From Albidovulum sp. (GTDB taxonomy: Bacteria > Pseudomonadota > Alphaproteobacteria > Rhodobacterales > Rhodobacteraceae), in assembly GCA_020637635.1 (NCBI GenBank), contig JACKKB010000005.1, positions 186,001 through 250,000 of the forward strand: a stretch of DNA of 64,000 nt, read 5' to 3'. Position numbers and translations under genes: made by a program. The notes beneath the pieces were generated by a model that did no database searches, was not told the origin of the DNA, and saw only the letters and a list, made by a program, of their open reading frames with translations. Below are positions 33,133 through 41,049 of this stretch, piece after piece. The first letter of the stretch is position 1. Each line of letters begins with the position of its first letter.

Positions 33133-35151
33133 TCATTCCGCAGCCTGGGTCTTCTGGTTCAATATGGGGAGCAGGACCTCGAATACAGCCCCCCCGCCGG
33201 TGGCATTGCGCGCCGTGAGGCGGCCGCCGAGATCCTTCACGATGCCCGACGAGATGGCCAGGCCGAGCCCCACGCCCTCGCCCGGCTTCTTGGTCGTGTA
33301 GAAGGGCTCGAAGAGGTTTTCCAGATCGATGATGCCATGGCCGTTGTCGCGCACCGTGAGCGTCGCCATCTCGCCGGCGGTGAGCAGGATCTCGATCTCG
33401 GGCCTGGCGACCTCCTTGGTGGCGTCGAGCGCGTTGCGAATGAGATTGATGATCACCTGTTCGAGCCGGATCCGGTCGGCCTGGACGATCACCGGCCCGC
33501 GCGGCATGGTCCGCTGGATGCCGATGTCGCGCTCCTTCAGCGTCGGCTCCATCATCGAGAGCGCCGAAGAGACGCTGGCGCGCACATCGACCGGCTCGAA
33601 GGCCTCGCCGCCCTTGCGGGCATAGGACTTGAGCTGCCGGGTGATGGCCCCCATCCGCTCGATCAGGTCGTCGATGCGCTGGAAGGACGAAAGCGCCTCG
33701 TCCGGCCGCTTGCGCTGCAACAGAAGCCGCGCCCCGGCAAGATAGGTCTTCATCGCCGCCAGCGGCTGGTTGAGCTCGTGGCTGACCGCGGCCGACATCT
33801 CGCCGAGGGCGGCGAGCTTGGAGGCCTGCGCCAGCGTCTGTTCGGCCACGGCGAGGTTCTTCTGCACCTTCTGCCGTTCGGCGATCTCGCGCTGGAGGCG
33901 CGCGTTGAGCTGCCTGAGCTCGGCCGATTCGCGCCGGAAGAGCGCCGTCTGCCGCCGCGCCCGGCGCGACAGGATGTAGAAGATCGCCGCCAGGAGCACC
34001 GCGAAGCCCATGATCTCGAGCGCGAGGACCGCGTTGACCTGCTCGCGGATCGAATCGTAGGTGGTGAAGCTGACGAGCTTCCAGCCCCGGAACGGGATGC
34101 GCGCGTCGTTGCGCATCACCGCCTCGCCGCGCACATAGGCGTCGGGCGGGGCGTTGGCCCAGTCGGCCGTGGCGCGAATGGCGCGCTCGATCGCGTTCGT
34201 CGGCGCCCGCCGCGCCAGCGCCTCGTTGATCGGCAGCCCGCGCCAGCGCGGCTCGGTCGAGAGCAGCACGCGGTTCTCGCTGTCGACGACGGCCACGGCA
34301 TCGGAGATGCCGGCCCAGACCTTCTCGAACTTCGACAGTTCTGCGGCCACGACGATGACGCCGACGATGCGGTTCTCGGAGACCACGGCGCGCGAATAGT
34401 TGAACTCGACTGCGCCCGAGGTCGTCTCGGTCACGCTGAAGACGGTATCGAAGGAGCTGTCCTTCGAGCGCTGCGCGTCGATGAAATAGGCCATCTTGGC
34501 GTGGTTCGATCCGATCTTGTTGCGGTCGGTCGCGGCGACGGTATGGCCGGTGCTGTCCAGCAGCAGGATCGAGGCCGCGCCGATCTCGTTCTGGGCCGAG
34601 ATCAGGCGCTGCGATGTCGTGCTGTAGTCACCTGAATTCAATGAGGAAATAAGCGCCGGGTCGCGTGCCAGAAGGAGCGGCACGACAGAGGTCCGTTGCA
34701 GCTCGCTCATGACATGGCCGGTGTAGAGCGCGAGCCTCACCTCGGCCCGGTTGCGCGTCGATTCCAGCGCCCGGTCGGAGAGATAGAGGTTGGTGAACCA
34801 GATCAGCGCCACCGCCACCGCGATGAAGCCGATGACGATGAGCCGCACCCACCAGGGGCTGCGCGCCGGCGTGAAGAGCGACAGCACGTCATCGGCGCCC
34901 CGGCGGCCGCGCCCGACCGCCGCCCCGTCGTTCGCCCCGTCGTTAACCTCGTCGGTCGCCCCGTCGTTAACCTCGTCGGTCGCCCCGTCGGTTACCTCGT
35001 CGGTCGGCTCATCGGACGCCGCGCCGCGGCCGGCGGTATCCGGTTCTCCGGGCGCGCGCGAGCCATCCGTGGCCGCAGCGTCCCGCTCCGCCTCCTGCAT
35101 CTGCGCCTCTGTCTCTCGCCCGCCGTCTTCGGCGTTCAGCTTTTCCGCCAT
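33133..35151 (-). CDS. dctB: Sensor histidine kinase DctB-like
   Basis: This 672-residue membrane kinase would sense a C4-dicarboxylate or similar periplasmic ligand and phosphorylate the DctD-like regulator encoded next. Transmembrane helices at about 101-120 and 372-395 enclose a large periplasmic sensor region. A coiled coil at 405-445 leads to the H-box with His458 (AAVSHELNQPLAA), and the ATPase motifs DNGHGI and GVGLGLAIS follow. The cytoplasmic N-terminus is unusually long, about 100 residues, very acidic, and contains three octapeptide repeats of the type DEVNDGAT. Related kinases usually start close to the first helix. ATG 35151 opens the protein. Confidence 0.9.
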   Translation of the reverse strand: MAEKLNAEDGGRETEAQMQEAERDAAATDGSRAPGEPDTAGRGAASDEPTDEVTDGATDEVNDGATDEVNDGANDGAAVGRGRRGADDVLSLFTPARSPWWVRLIVIGFIAVAVALIWFTNLYLSDRALESTRNRAEVRLALYTGHVMSELQRTSVVPLLLARDPALISSLNSGDYSTTSQRLISAQNEIGAASILLLDSTGHTVAATDRNKIGSNHAKMAYFIDAQRSKDSSFDTVFSVTETTSGAVEFNYSRAVVSENRIVGVIVVAAELSKFEKVWAGISDAVAVVDSENRVLLSTEPRWRGLPINEALARRAPTNAIERAIRATADWANAPPDAYVRGEAVMRNDARIPFRGWKLVSFTTYDSIREQVNAVLALEIMGFAVLLAAIFYILSRRARRQTALFRRESAELRQLNARLQREIAERQKVQKNLAVAEQTLAQASKLAALGEMSAAVSHELNQPLAAMKTYLAGARLLLQRKRPDEALSSFQRIDDLIERMGAITRQLKSYARKGGEAFEPVDVRASVSSALSMMEPTLKERDIGIQRTMPRGPVIVQADRIRLEQVIINLIRNALDATKEVARPEIEILLTAGEMATLTVRDNGHGIIDLENLFEPFYTTKKPGEGVGLGLAISSGIVKDLGGRLTARNATGGGAVFEVLLPILNQKTQAAE
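34921..35004 (-). repeat. 24-base tandem repeat inside dctB
   Basis: CGCCCCGTCGTTAACCTCGT plus CGGT repeats at 34933-34956, 34957-34980 and 34981-35004, with a half copy at 34921-34932. It encodes an acidic octapeptide in the N-terminal extension of the kinase. The period is a multiple of three, so copy changes keep the frame. Confidence 0.85.
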
Positions 35152-35197
35152 GGGCGCGACTTTACGCCTGCGCCGCCCTGCCAACAAGCTGCGACGG

Positions 35198-35866
35198 TCA
35201 GGCGAGCGCCAGTGCCCCCATGAGCGAGCGGAAAAGCACCGATCCGTCGGTGCCGCCATGGGGGTTTTCCGCCATCCGCTCGGGATGCGGCATCATTCCG
35301 AGCACGCGGCGGTTCGCCGACAGGATGCCGGCGATGTCGGCGGTGGCCCCGTTGGGGTTCTCGACATAGGTGAACGCGATCCGGTCCTCGGCCCCGAGCC
35401 GCGCCAGGCCCTCGGCGTCGATCGTGTAGTTGCCGTCGTGATGGGCGATCGGGATCGTCACGCGCGCGCCGCGGGCCCAGCCCGAGGTGAAGGCGCTGTC
35501 GGATGTCGCGACCCTCAGCGCGAGCGCCTTGCAGACATAGCGCAGCGTGGCGTTGCGCAGGAGCGCCCCCGGCAGGAGGCCCATCTCGGTCAGCACCTGA
35601 AAGCCGTTGCAGATCCCGAGCACGTAGCCGCCGCGTTCGGCATGGGCGCGGACCGCCGCGGCGACCGGCGACCGGGCGGCGATCGCCCCGCAGCGCAGGT
35701 AGTCGCCGAAGGAGAAACCGCCGGGGACGGCGACGACATCGGTCCCCGCGGGCAGGGCCGCGTCCTTGTGCCAGACGCGCGCCACCTCGGCGCCGGCGCG
35801 TTCGAAGGCGACGGCGAGATCGCGGTCGCAATTCGATCCGGGGAAGGTGATGACGGCGGCTTTCAT
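35198..35866 (-). CDS. purQ: Phosphoribosylformylglycinamidine synthase subunit PurQ
   Basis: This 222-residue glutamine amidotransferase subunit supplies ammonia for the FGAM synthase step of purine synthesis. The catalytic Cys86 is in LGICNGFQVL, and the His/Glu of the triad are in MMPHPER. The N-terminal AVITFPGSNCDRD is typical. It forms a complex with PurS and PurL. PurL is not encoded in this window. It is the third gene of purC-purS-purQ, but 83 bases separate it from purS and that gap holds a dispersed repeat. Confidence 0.95.
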   Translation of the reverse strand: MKAAVITFPGSNCDRDLAVAFERAGAEVARVWHKDAALPAGTDVVAVPGGFSFGDYLRCGAIAARSPVAAAVRAHAERGGYVLGICNGFQVLTEMGLLPGALLRNATLRYVCKALALRVATSDSAFTSGWARGARVTIPIAHHDGNYTIDAEGLARLGAEDRIAFTYVENPNGATADIAGILSANRRVLGMMPHPERMAENPHGGTDGSVLFRSLMGALALA

Positions 35867-35895
35867 GTCCGGTGGCTCGCTCTCATGGGAAGGGC

Positions 35896-35945
35896 CGGGG
35901 CGCTGCCCCGGACCCCGGGGTATTTCGACAACGAAGAGGCCGGGG
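35896..35945. repeat. GC hairpin plus GGGTATTTCG repeat between purS and purQ
   Basis: CCGGGGCGCTGCCCCGG forms a short hairpin (about 35895-35911). It is followed by CCCCGGGGTATTTCGACAAC and GAAGAGGCCGGG to about 35945. The same arrangement recurs at 38713-38785 and, in a variant form, at 12797-12842. It sits inside a purine operon and could lower expression of purQ relative to purS. Confidence 0.6.
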
Positions 35946-35949
35946 TCGC

Positions 35950-36189
35950 TCAGGCGATCTCGACGGTGTATTTCTCGATCACGGTATTGGCGAGAAGCTT
36001 TTCGCACATCGCGCGCACCTCGGTCTCGGCCGCGGCGCGGTCGCCGGCGGCGAGGTCGAGCTCGATCACCTTTCCCTGCCGGACCGCCTGCACGCCCTCG
36101 AACCCGAGCGTGCCGAGCGCGTGGCGTACCGCGTCGCCCTGCGGGTCGAGCACCCCATCCTTCAGCATCACGTGGACACGGGCTTTCAT
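35950..36189 (-). CDS. purS: Phosphoribosylformylglycinamidine synthase subunit PurS
   Basis: This 79-residue small subunit bridges PurQ and PurL in the FGAM synthase complex. The sequence KARVHVMLKDGVLDPQGDAV and the following LGFEGV segment are typical of PurS, and the length is normal. It lies 11 bases downstream of purC on the same strand. Confidence 0.95.
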   Translation of the reverse strand: MKARVHVMLKDGVLDPQGDAVRHALGTLGFEGVQAVRQGKVIELDLAAGDRAAAETEVRAMCEKLLANTVIEKYTVEIA

Positions 36190-36200
36190 CGGCCGGCCTT

Positions 36201-36962
36201 TCAGTTGATGAGCGTCGGTTTCGTCATCGGCGTCGACTGGGTCGGCAGCACGCCGAGCCGCCGGGCCACCTCGGTATAGGCGTCGGACAGCGAGCCGAGG
36301 TCGCGGCGGAAGACATCCTTGTCGAGCTTCTGGCCGGTCCTGATATCCCAGAGCCGGCAGCTGTCGGGGCTGATCTCGTCGGCGACGATGAGGCGCATGA
36401 AGTCGCCATCCCAGATGCGGCCGATCTCGATCTTGAAATCCACGAGCTTGATGCCGACGCCGTAGAAGACGCCGGCGAGGAAGTCGTTGACGCGCAGCGC
36501 GAGGCTGACGATGTCGTCGAGATCCTGCTGGTTGGCCCAGCCGAAGGCGAGGATGTATTCCTCGGAGACCATCGGATCGCCGAGGGCGTCGTTCTTGTAG
36601 CTGTATTCGACGATCGGCCGTGGCAGGGCGGTGCCCTCTTCCATGCCGAGGCGCTTGGAGAGCGAGCCGGCGGCGAAGTTGCGCACGATCACCTCGAGCG
36701 GCACGATCTCGACCTGGCGGATGAGCTGTTCGCGCATGTTGACGCGGCGGATGAAATGGTTGGGCACGCCGATATTGGTGAGCCCGGTCATGAAGAATTC
36801 GCTCAGCCGGTTGTTGAGGACGCCCTTGCCCTCGATCGTCGCCTTCTTCTGCGCGTTGAAGGCCGTCGCGTCGTCCTTGAAGTACTGGATGAAGGTTCCC
36901 GGCTCCGGGCCTTCGTAGAGAATCTTCGCCTTGCCCTCGTAGATCTTCTTGCGACGTGACAT
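36201..36962 (-). CDS. purC: SAICAR synthase (phosphoribosylaminoimidazole-succinocarboxamide synthase)
   Basis: This 253-residue cytoplasmic enzyme joins CAIR with aspartate using ATP in purine synthesis. YEGKAKILYEG at the N-terminus is the ATP-binding start of the family. VRNFAAGS (about residues 92-99) and KLVDFKIEIG are the standard SAICAR synthase motifs. The length is typical. It heads the purC-purS-purQ operon and is divergent from the zeta-subunit gene across about 190 bases. Confidence 0.96.
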   Translation of the reverse strand: MSRRKKIYEGKAKILYEGPEPGTFIQYFKDDATAFNAQKKATIEGKGVLNNRLSEFFMTGLTNIGVPNHFIRRVNMREQLIRQVEIVPLEVIVRNFAAGSLSKRLGMEEGTALPRPIVEYSYKNDALGDPMVSEEYILAFGWANQQDLDDIVSLALRVNDFLAGVFYGVGIKLVDFKIEIGRIWDGDFMRLIVADEISPDSCRLWDIRTGQKLDKDVFRRDLGSLSDAYTEVARRLGVLPTQSTPMTKPTLIN

Positions 36963-37154
36963 GAACGCTCCCGCGAAGGCGGACCGACCGCCTTCCTGCC
37001 GCCGCTATAGGACAAGCGGCCCCGGGCCGCAAGCGCGGGGGGGGCACGCGCGCGCAGGTGCAGCCGCGCCGGCCCTGCCTCGGGGCTTGCAGCGCGGCGG
37101 TGCTGCGGGCATATGGTGCCATGACCGAAGCCAGAGTTCAGAAGGGGCCACCTC

Positions 37155-37469
37155 ATGACCACTTTCGACGATCGCGAAAACGCCTACGAGAACAAGTTCG
37201 CCCATGACGAGGAACTGCGCTTCAAGGCCGAGGCGCGGCGCAACAGGCTGCTCGGGCTCTGGGCGGCGGAGCTCATGGGCAAGACCGGCGAGGCGGCCGC
37301 GGACTATGCCCGCTCGGTCGTGGCCGCGGATTTCGAGGAAGCGGGCGATGAGGACGTCTTCCGCAAGGTCGCGGGCGATCTCGGCTCGCTGACAGACGAC
37401 CGCGCGATCCGCGCCAAGATGGCCGAGCTGATGGTCGAGGCCCGGCGCCAGGTGATGGACGAGGCCTGA
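37155..37469 (+). CDS. DUF1476 protein, F1-ATPase zeta subunit (ATP synthase inhibitor)
   Basis: This 104-residue helical protein matches the alphaproteobacterial zeta subunit, which binds F1 and blocks ATP hydrolysis much like mitochondrial IF1. The N-terminal inhibitory segment MTTFDDRENAYENKFAHDEE is well conserved, followed by ALR-type helices. AGGGG lies upstream of the ATG. It stands alone, not with the atp genes, which is normal for this family. Confidence 0.93.
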   Translation: MTTFDDRENAYENKFAHDEELRFKAEARRNRLLGLWAAELMGKTGEAAADYARSVVAADFEEAGDEDVFRKVAGDLGSLTDDRAIRAKMAELMVEARRQVMDEA

Positions 37470-37621
37470 GCGCCGGGGCGGTTCCGCGCGCCGCGGTCCC
37501 GACCCGGCGCGCTGCCGTGAATGTTCATTTGCGTCGCGTCGGGCGGCATGGCACACCGGAATTGCGGCCCCGGCCCTGCCGCGTCCGGTCGCGCGACACG
37601 ATTTGAGGAAAGGTATTTCCC

Positions 37622-38635
37622 ATGAGCGATCCGCTCACCCGCCTGCTTGCAGAGCGCGACTGGCTGATGGCCGACGGCGCCACCGGCACCAACCTCTTCA
37701 ACATGGGGCTGACGGCCGGCGAACCGCCGGAGTTCTGGAACACCGACCGCGCCGACGACATCCGCAGTCTCTATCGCGGCGCGGTCGAGGCGGGGTCCGA
37801 CCTCTTCCTCACCAACACCTTCGGCGGCAATGCGAGCCGGCTGAAGCTTCACGGCGCCCAGGGCCGGGTGCGCGAGCTGAACCGGATCGGCGCCAGCCTC
37901 GGCCGCGAGATCGCCGATGCCGCGGGACGCAGCGTGATCGTCGCCGGGTCGATGGGGCCGACGGGCGAGATCATGGCGCCGATGGGCGAGCTCACGCATG
38001 AGCGTGCCGTGGCGATGTTCCACGAACAGGCCGAGGGGCTCAAGGAGGGCGGCGCGGACGTGCTCTGGGTCGAGACGATCAGCGCGCCCGAGGAGTTCGG
38101 CGCCGCCGCCGAGGCGGCGCGGCTGGCCGCGATGCCCTGGTGCGGCACGATGAGCTTCGATACCGCCGGGCGCACGATGATGGGCCTGACCTCGGCGCAG
38201 ATGGTGGCGCTGGTCGATCGTCTGGAGCATCCTCCGATCGCCTTCGGCGCCAATTGCGGCGTCGGTGCCGCCGATCTGATGCGCACGGTGCTTGGCTTTG
38301 TCGCCGCCGGGCCCGAACGGCCGATCATCGCCAAGGGCAATGCCGGCATTCCGAAGTATCACGACGGCCACATCCACTACGACGGCACGCCCGAGCTCAT
38401 GGCCGACTATGCCGTGCTGGCCCGCGACGCGGGTGCCACGATCATCGGCGGCTGCTGCGGCACCATGCCCGAGCATCTGCGTGCCATGCGGGCCGCGCTC
38501 GAGAACCGGCCGAAGGGGCCGAGCCCGACGCTCGACGAGATCGCGGCGCGGCTCGGCGGCTTCTCTTCGGCCTCGGACGGCACCGGCGAGGATGCGGGTG
38601 GCGGGCGCGAGCGGCGCGGACGCCGCCGGGGCTGA
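37622..38635 (+). CDS. bmt: Homocysteine S-methyltransferase (BHMT-type; possible homocysteine module of a split MetH)
   Basis: This 337-residue TIM-barrel enzyme is of the Zn-dependent homocysteine methyltransferase family. Zn ligands are Cys212 (NCGVG) and Cys278-Cys279 (GGCCGT). LMADGATGTNLF at the N-terminus is typical. Such proteins are usually named betaine-homocysteine methyltransferase. Here a stand-alone corrinoid protein and DUF1638 lie close by on the same strand, which suggests it acts as the homocysteine half of a split cobalamin-dependent methionine synthase. Betaine as donor remains possible, as this window also encodes betaine production. The C-terminus after residue 315 is a Gly/Arg-rich tail. 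AGGAAAGG precedes the ATG. Confidence 0.88.
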   Translation: MSDPLTRLLAERDWLMADGATGTNLFNMGLTAGEPPEFWNTDRADDIRSLYRGAVEAGSDLFLTNTFGGNASRLKLHGAQGRVRELNRIGASLGREIADAAGRSVIVAGSMGPTGEIMAPMGELTHERAVAMFHEQAEGLKEGGADVLWVETISAPEEFGAAAEAARLAAMPWCGTMSFDTAGRTMMGLTSAQMVALVDRLEHPPIAFGANCGVGAADLMRTVLGFVAAGPERPIIAKGNAGIPKYHDGHIHYDGTPELMADYAVLARDAGATIIGGCCGTMPEHLRAMRAALENRPKGPSPTLDEIAARLGGFSSASDGTGEDAGGGRERRGRRRG

Positions 38636-38666
38636 CGGGAGGCCGGGAAGCCGGATTTCGGAGCCC

Positions 38667-38785
38667 GGAGGCGCCGGGATCAGGAGGCGCCGGGATCAGG
38701 GGGCGCCGGGATCAGGGGGCGCTGCCCCCCGCGCCCTTGCGGGCGCCCCCCCGGGGGTATTTCGGCAACGAAGAAACCGGGGTCA
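38667..38785. repeat. 16-base tandem repeats followed by a GC hairpin and GGGTATTTCGG repeat
   Basis: GGAGGCGCCGGGATCA occurs at 38667-38682 and 38683-38698. A variant with GGGGG occurs at 38699-38714, and a fourth copy begins at 38715. It runs into GGGGGCGCTGCCCCCC and then CCCCGGGGGTATTTCGGCAA with GAAGAAACCGGGG. The last part is another copy of the dispersed repeat seen at 35896. It lies between convergent genes and overlaps the end of the radical SAM gene by a few bases. Confidence 0.65.
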
Positions 38786-39865
38786 GAAAAGGGCCATCTG
38801 GTCCCCCGGCCGGGGCGGCGCGGCGAAGAGATCGCAGCGCAGGGCGGGGCCTTCCCTGTCGAGCCCGTGGCGGCGGAGTGCCAGGGCGAAGCGGCGCGCG
38901 ATGAGATCGGCATGCACGCCCTCGCCCCGCATCCGCTTGCCCCATTCGGCATCGTAATCCGCCCCGCCGCGCATCTCGCGGAGCCGGTTCAGCACATGCG
39001 CGGCGCGGCCCGGACAGGCCTTGGCCAGCCAGTCGCGGAAGAGCGGCGCCACCTCGTGCGGCAGGCGCAGGAGGATCCAGCCGGCCGACGCGACGCCCGC
39101 CCCGGCGCCGGCGGCGACGAGCGCCTCGAGTTCGTGATCGGTCAGCACCGGAACGACCGGCGCCACCATGAGCCGCACCGGCACGCCGGCGGCGGTCAGC
39201 CGGGAGATGGCGGCAAGGCGCCGGGCGGGGGCCGGTGCGCGCGGCTCCATCGCCCGCGAGAGCGCCGGGTCGAGCGTCGTCACCGAGACGCCGACCTGGA
39301 CCAGCCCGCGCCCGGCCATGTCCGACAGCAGATCGATGTCGCGCTCGATGAGCGTGCCCTTGGTCACCACCGAGACCGGGTGGTTCCAGTCCGAGAGCAC
39401 CTGCAGGATGGCGCGCATGATCCGGTAGCGTCTTTCGATCGGCTGGTAGGGGTCCGTGTTGGTGCCGATCGCGATCGGCGCCACCCGGTAGCTCCGCCGG
39501 CCAAGTTCGCGCGCCAGCACCGCCGCGGCCTCGGGCCGGGCGATGAGCCGGGTCTCGAAGTCGAGCCCGGGAGAGAGGCCGAGATAGCCGTGCCCGGGCC
39601 GCGCGAAACAGTAGCTGCAGCCGTGTTCGCAGCCGCGATAGGGATTGATCGTGCGGTCGAAGGGCAGATCCGGCGAGGCCACGTAGTTGATCAGGCTTCG
39701 CGGCCGTTCCTCGCGCACCTCGGTCGCGAGCAGGCGTTCCTCCTCGGGCAGGTCCCAGCCGTCGCTCTCGCGCGCGTGCTCAAGCGGCTCGAACCGCCCC
39801 GCGGGGTTCGTCGCGGCGCCGCGTGCGCGCAGGCGCAGGAAGGGATCGGCGGGGGGAAGGGTCAT
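38783..39865 (-). CDS. Radical SAM protein, PA0069/Rv2578c family (spore-photoproduct-lyase-like)
   Basis: This 360-residue protein has the 4Fe-4S motif Cys79-x3-Cys83-x2-Cys86 in YRGCEHGCSYCFARP, a radical SAM barrel, and the family segment LINYVASPDLPFDRTINPY. The family has distant similarity to spore photoproduct lyase but no proven reaction. ATG 39865 is chosen. It has no Shine-Dalgarno, and a good promoter would start transcription at or within a base or two of it, so the mRNA may be leaderless. A LexA-type box sits between the -35 and -10 elements. That suggests a DNA-damage role, which is inference. The gene separates bmt from the corrinoid gene and lies on the other strand. Confidence 0.85.
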   Translation of the reverse strand: MTLPPADPFLRLRARGAATNPAGRFEPLEHARESDGWDLPEEERLLATEVREERPRSLINYVASPDLPFDRTINPYRGCEHGCSYCFARPGHGYLGLSPGLDFETRLIARPEAAAVLARELGRRSYRVAPIAIGTNTDPYQPIERRYRIMRAILQVLSDWNHPVSVVTKGTLIERDIDLLSDMAGRGLVQVGVSVTTLDPALSRAMEPRAPAPARRLAAISRLTAAGVPVRLMVAPVVPVLTDHELEALVAAGAGAGVASAGWILLRLPHEVAPLFRDWLAKACPGRAAHVLNRLREMRGGADYDAEWGKRMRGEGVHADLIARRFALALRRHGLDREGPALRCDLFAAPPRPGDQMALF

Positions 39866-39871
39866 GGCGCC

Positions 39872-39901
39872 GTTATGGAACATTTGCAGAACGTGTTGCA
39901 A
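39872..39901 (-). promoter_or_regulatory. LexA-type box inside a promoter for the radical SAM gene
   Basis: On the minus strand TTGCAA (39896-39901) and CATAAC (39872-39877) are 18 bases apart. Between them lies GTTC-TGCAAAT-GTTC (39878-39892), a perfect match to the alphaproteobacterial SOS pattern GTTC-N7-GTTC. The predicted start site falls at the A of ATG 39865. About one GTTC-N7-GTTC is expected by chance in a window of this size, so the placement is the main support. Confidence 0.55.
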
Positions 39902-40040
39902 GTGGCAAGGCCCCGCCCGCCCCCCTGACAGCCGCATCGGGTGGCTTTAGGTCGCCCGAAGTGCGGCCCATGTCGCAAAACGCCAAGTGGCGCGGGCCGA
40001 GTGGTCGCATTAAGACCGAAGAACCGCCAGGAGACACGCT

Positions 40041-40742
40041 ATGGCCGACGAAGAAGACATCATCCTCAGCGAACTCGACGACGAAGAGCTTGTCCTGCAG
40101 ATGCACGACGACCTTTATGACGGTCTGAAGGAGGAGATCGAGGAAGGCGTGAACATCCTCCTGGGGCGCGACTGGGCGCCCTACGACGTGCTCACCAAGG
40201 CGTTGGTCGCCGGCATGACGATCGTCGGCGCCGACTTCCGCGACGGCATCCTCTTCGTGCCGGAAGTGCTTCTTGCCGCCAACGCGATGAAGGCGGGGAT
40301 GGCGATCCTGAAACCGCTGCTGGCCGAGACCGGGGCGCCCAAGGTCGGCAAGATGGTGATCGGCACCGTCAAGGGCGACATCCACGACATCGGCAAGAAC
40401 CTTGTCGGCATGATGATGGAAGGCGCGGGCTTCGAGGTAGTGGACCTCGGCATCAACAACCCGGTAGAGAAATACCTCGAGGCGCTGGAGCGCGAGGAGG
40501 CCGACATCCTCGGCATGTCCGCGCTTCTGACCACGACGATGCCCTACATGAAGGTCGTGATCGACACGCTGAAGGAAAAGGGCATGCGCGAGAACTACAT
40601 CGTGCTGGTGGGCGGCGCGCCGCTGAACGAGGAATTCGGCCGCGCCATCGGGGCCGATGCCTATTGCCGCGACGCCGCCGTGGCGGTGCAGACGGCCAAG
40701 GACTTCATTGCCCGCAAGCACAACAAGCTCGGCGCCGGCTGA
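40041..40742 (+). CDS. Corrinoid (cobalamin)-binding methyltransferase protein
   Basis: This 233-residue protein is built like the MetH cobalamin module and MtbC/MtmC corrinoid proteins. It has a helical cap domain (about 20-95), then a Rossmann B12-binding domain with GDIHDIGKN, where His115 is the lower cobalt ligand (Asp113-x-His115-x2-Gly118). The N-terminus is acidic. It would carry a methyl group between a donor methyltransferase and the homocysteine methyltransferase encoded upstream. AGGAG at 40029-40033 supports the start. DUF1638 follows on the same strand. The methyl donor module is not in this window. Confidence 0.92.
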   Translation: MADEEDIILSELDDEELVLQMHDDLYDGLKEEIEEGVNILLGRDWAPYDVLTKALVAGMTIVGADFRDGILFVPEVLLAANAMKAGMAILKPLLAETGAPKVGKMVIGTVKGDIHDIGKNLVGMMMEGAGFEVVDLGINNPVEKYLEALEREEADILGMSALLTTTMPYMKVVIDTLKEKGMRENYIVLVGGAPLNEEFGRAIGADAYCRDAAVAVQTAKDFIARKHNKLGAG

Positions 40743-40866
40743 GCCTCGGGCGATCCGGCCGGAACTCCGGCTCCGCCGCCGCGCCGCGCCGGGGCCGTCT
40801 GGCGGCGCCGGCGCGGGGGCTTCACAGGCCGGCTGCGGACCCCCATCTTGAGCCGAGGAGATGCCG

Positions 40867-41049
40867 ATGCCCCCTGCCCCTCTGATCCTGGTGCTTGTCC
40901 TCGTCCTTGCCGCCGCCGCGCTCAGCGTGGCGCTCGCGGCCTGGCTGGCACCGGCCCTCGGCGCGGGCGCGGGCGTGACGGGGGCGCTGCTCGTTCCGGC
41001 ACTTCTGATGGCGCTCGTCCTGCGTCGCCTCGCCCGGAGGCAGCCGTGA
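40867..41049 (+). CDS. Small hydrophobic membrane protein coupled to DUF1638
   Basis: This 60-residue protein is almost wholly hydrophobic, with two predicted helices (about 4-25 and 30-52) and a basic C-terminus (RRLARRQP). ATG 40867 has GAGGAG exactly 6 bases upstream; another ATG at 40861 abuts that site and is less likely. The stop overlaps the GTG start of DUF1638 as GTGA, which argues for a real, translated gene. No family is recognised. It may help locate or stabilise the DUF1638 protein, but this is a guess from position. Confidence 0.6.
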   Translation: MPPAPLILVLVLVLAAAALSVALAAWLAPALGAGAGVTGALLVPALLMALVLRRLARRQP

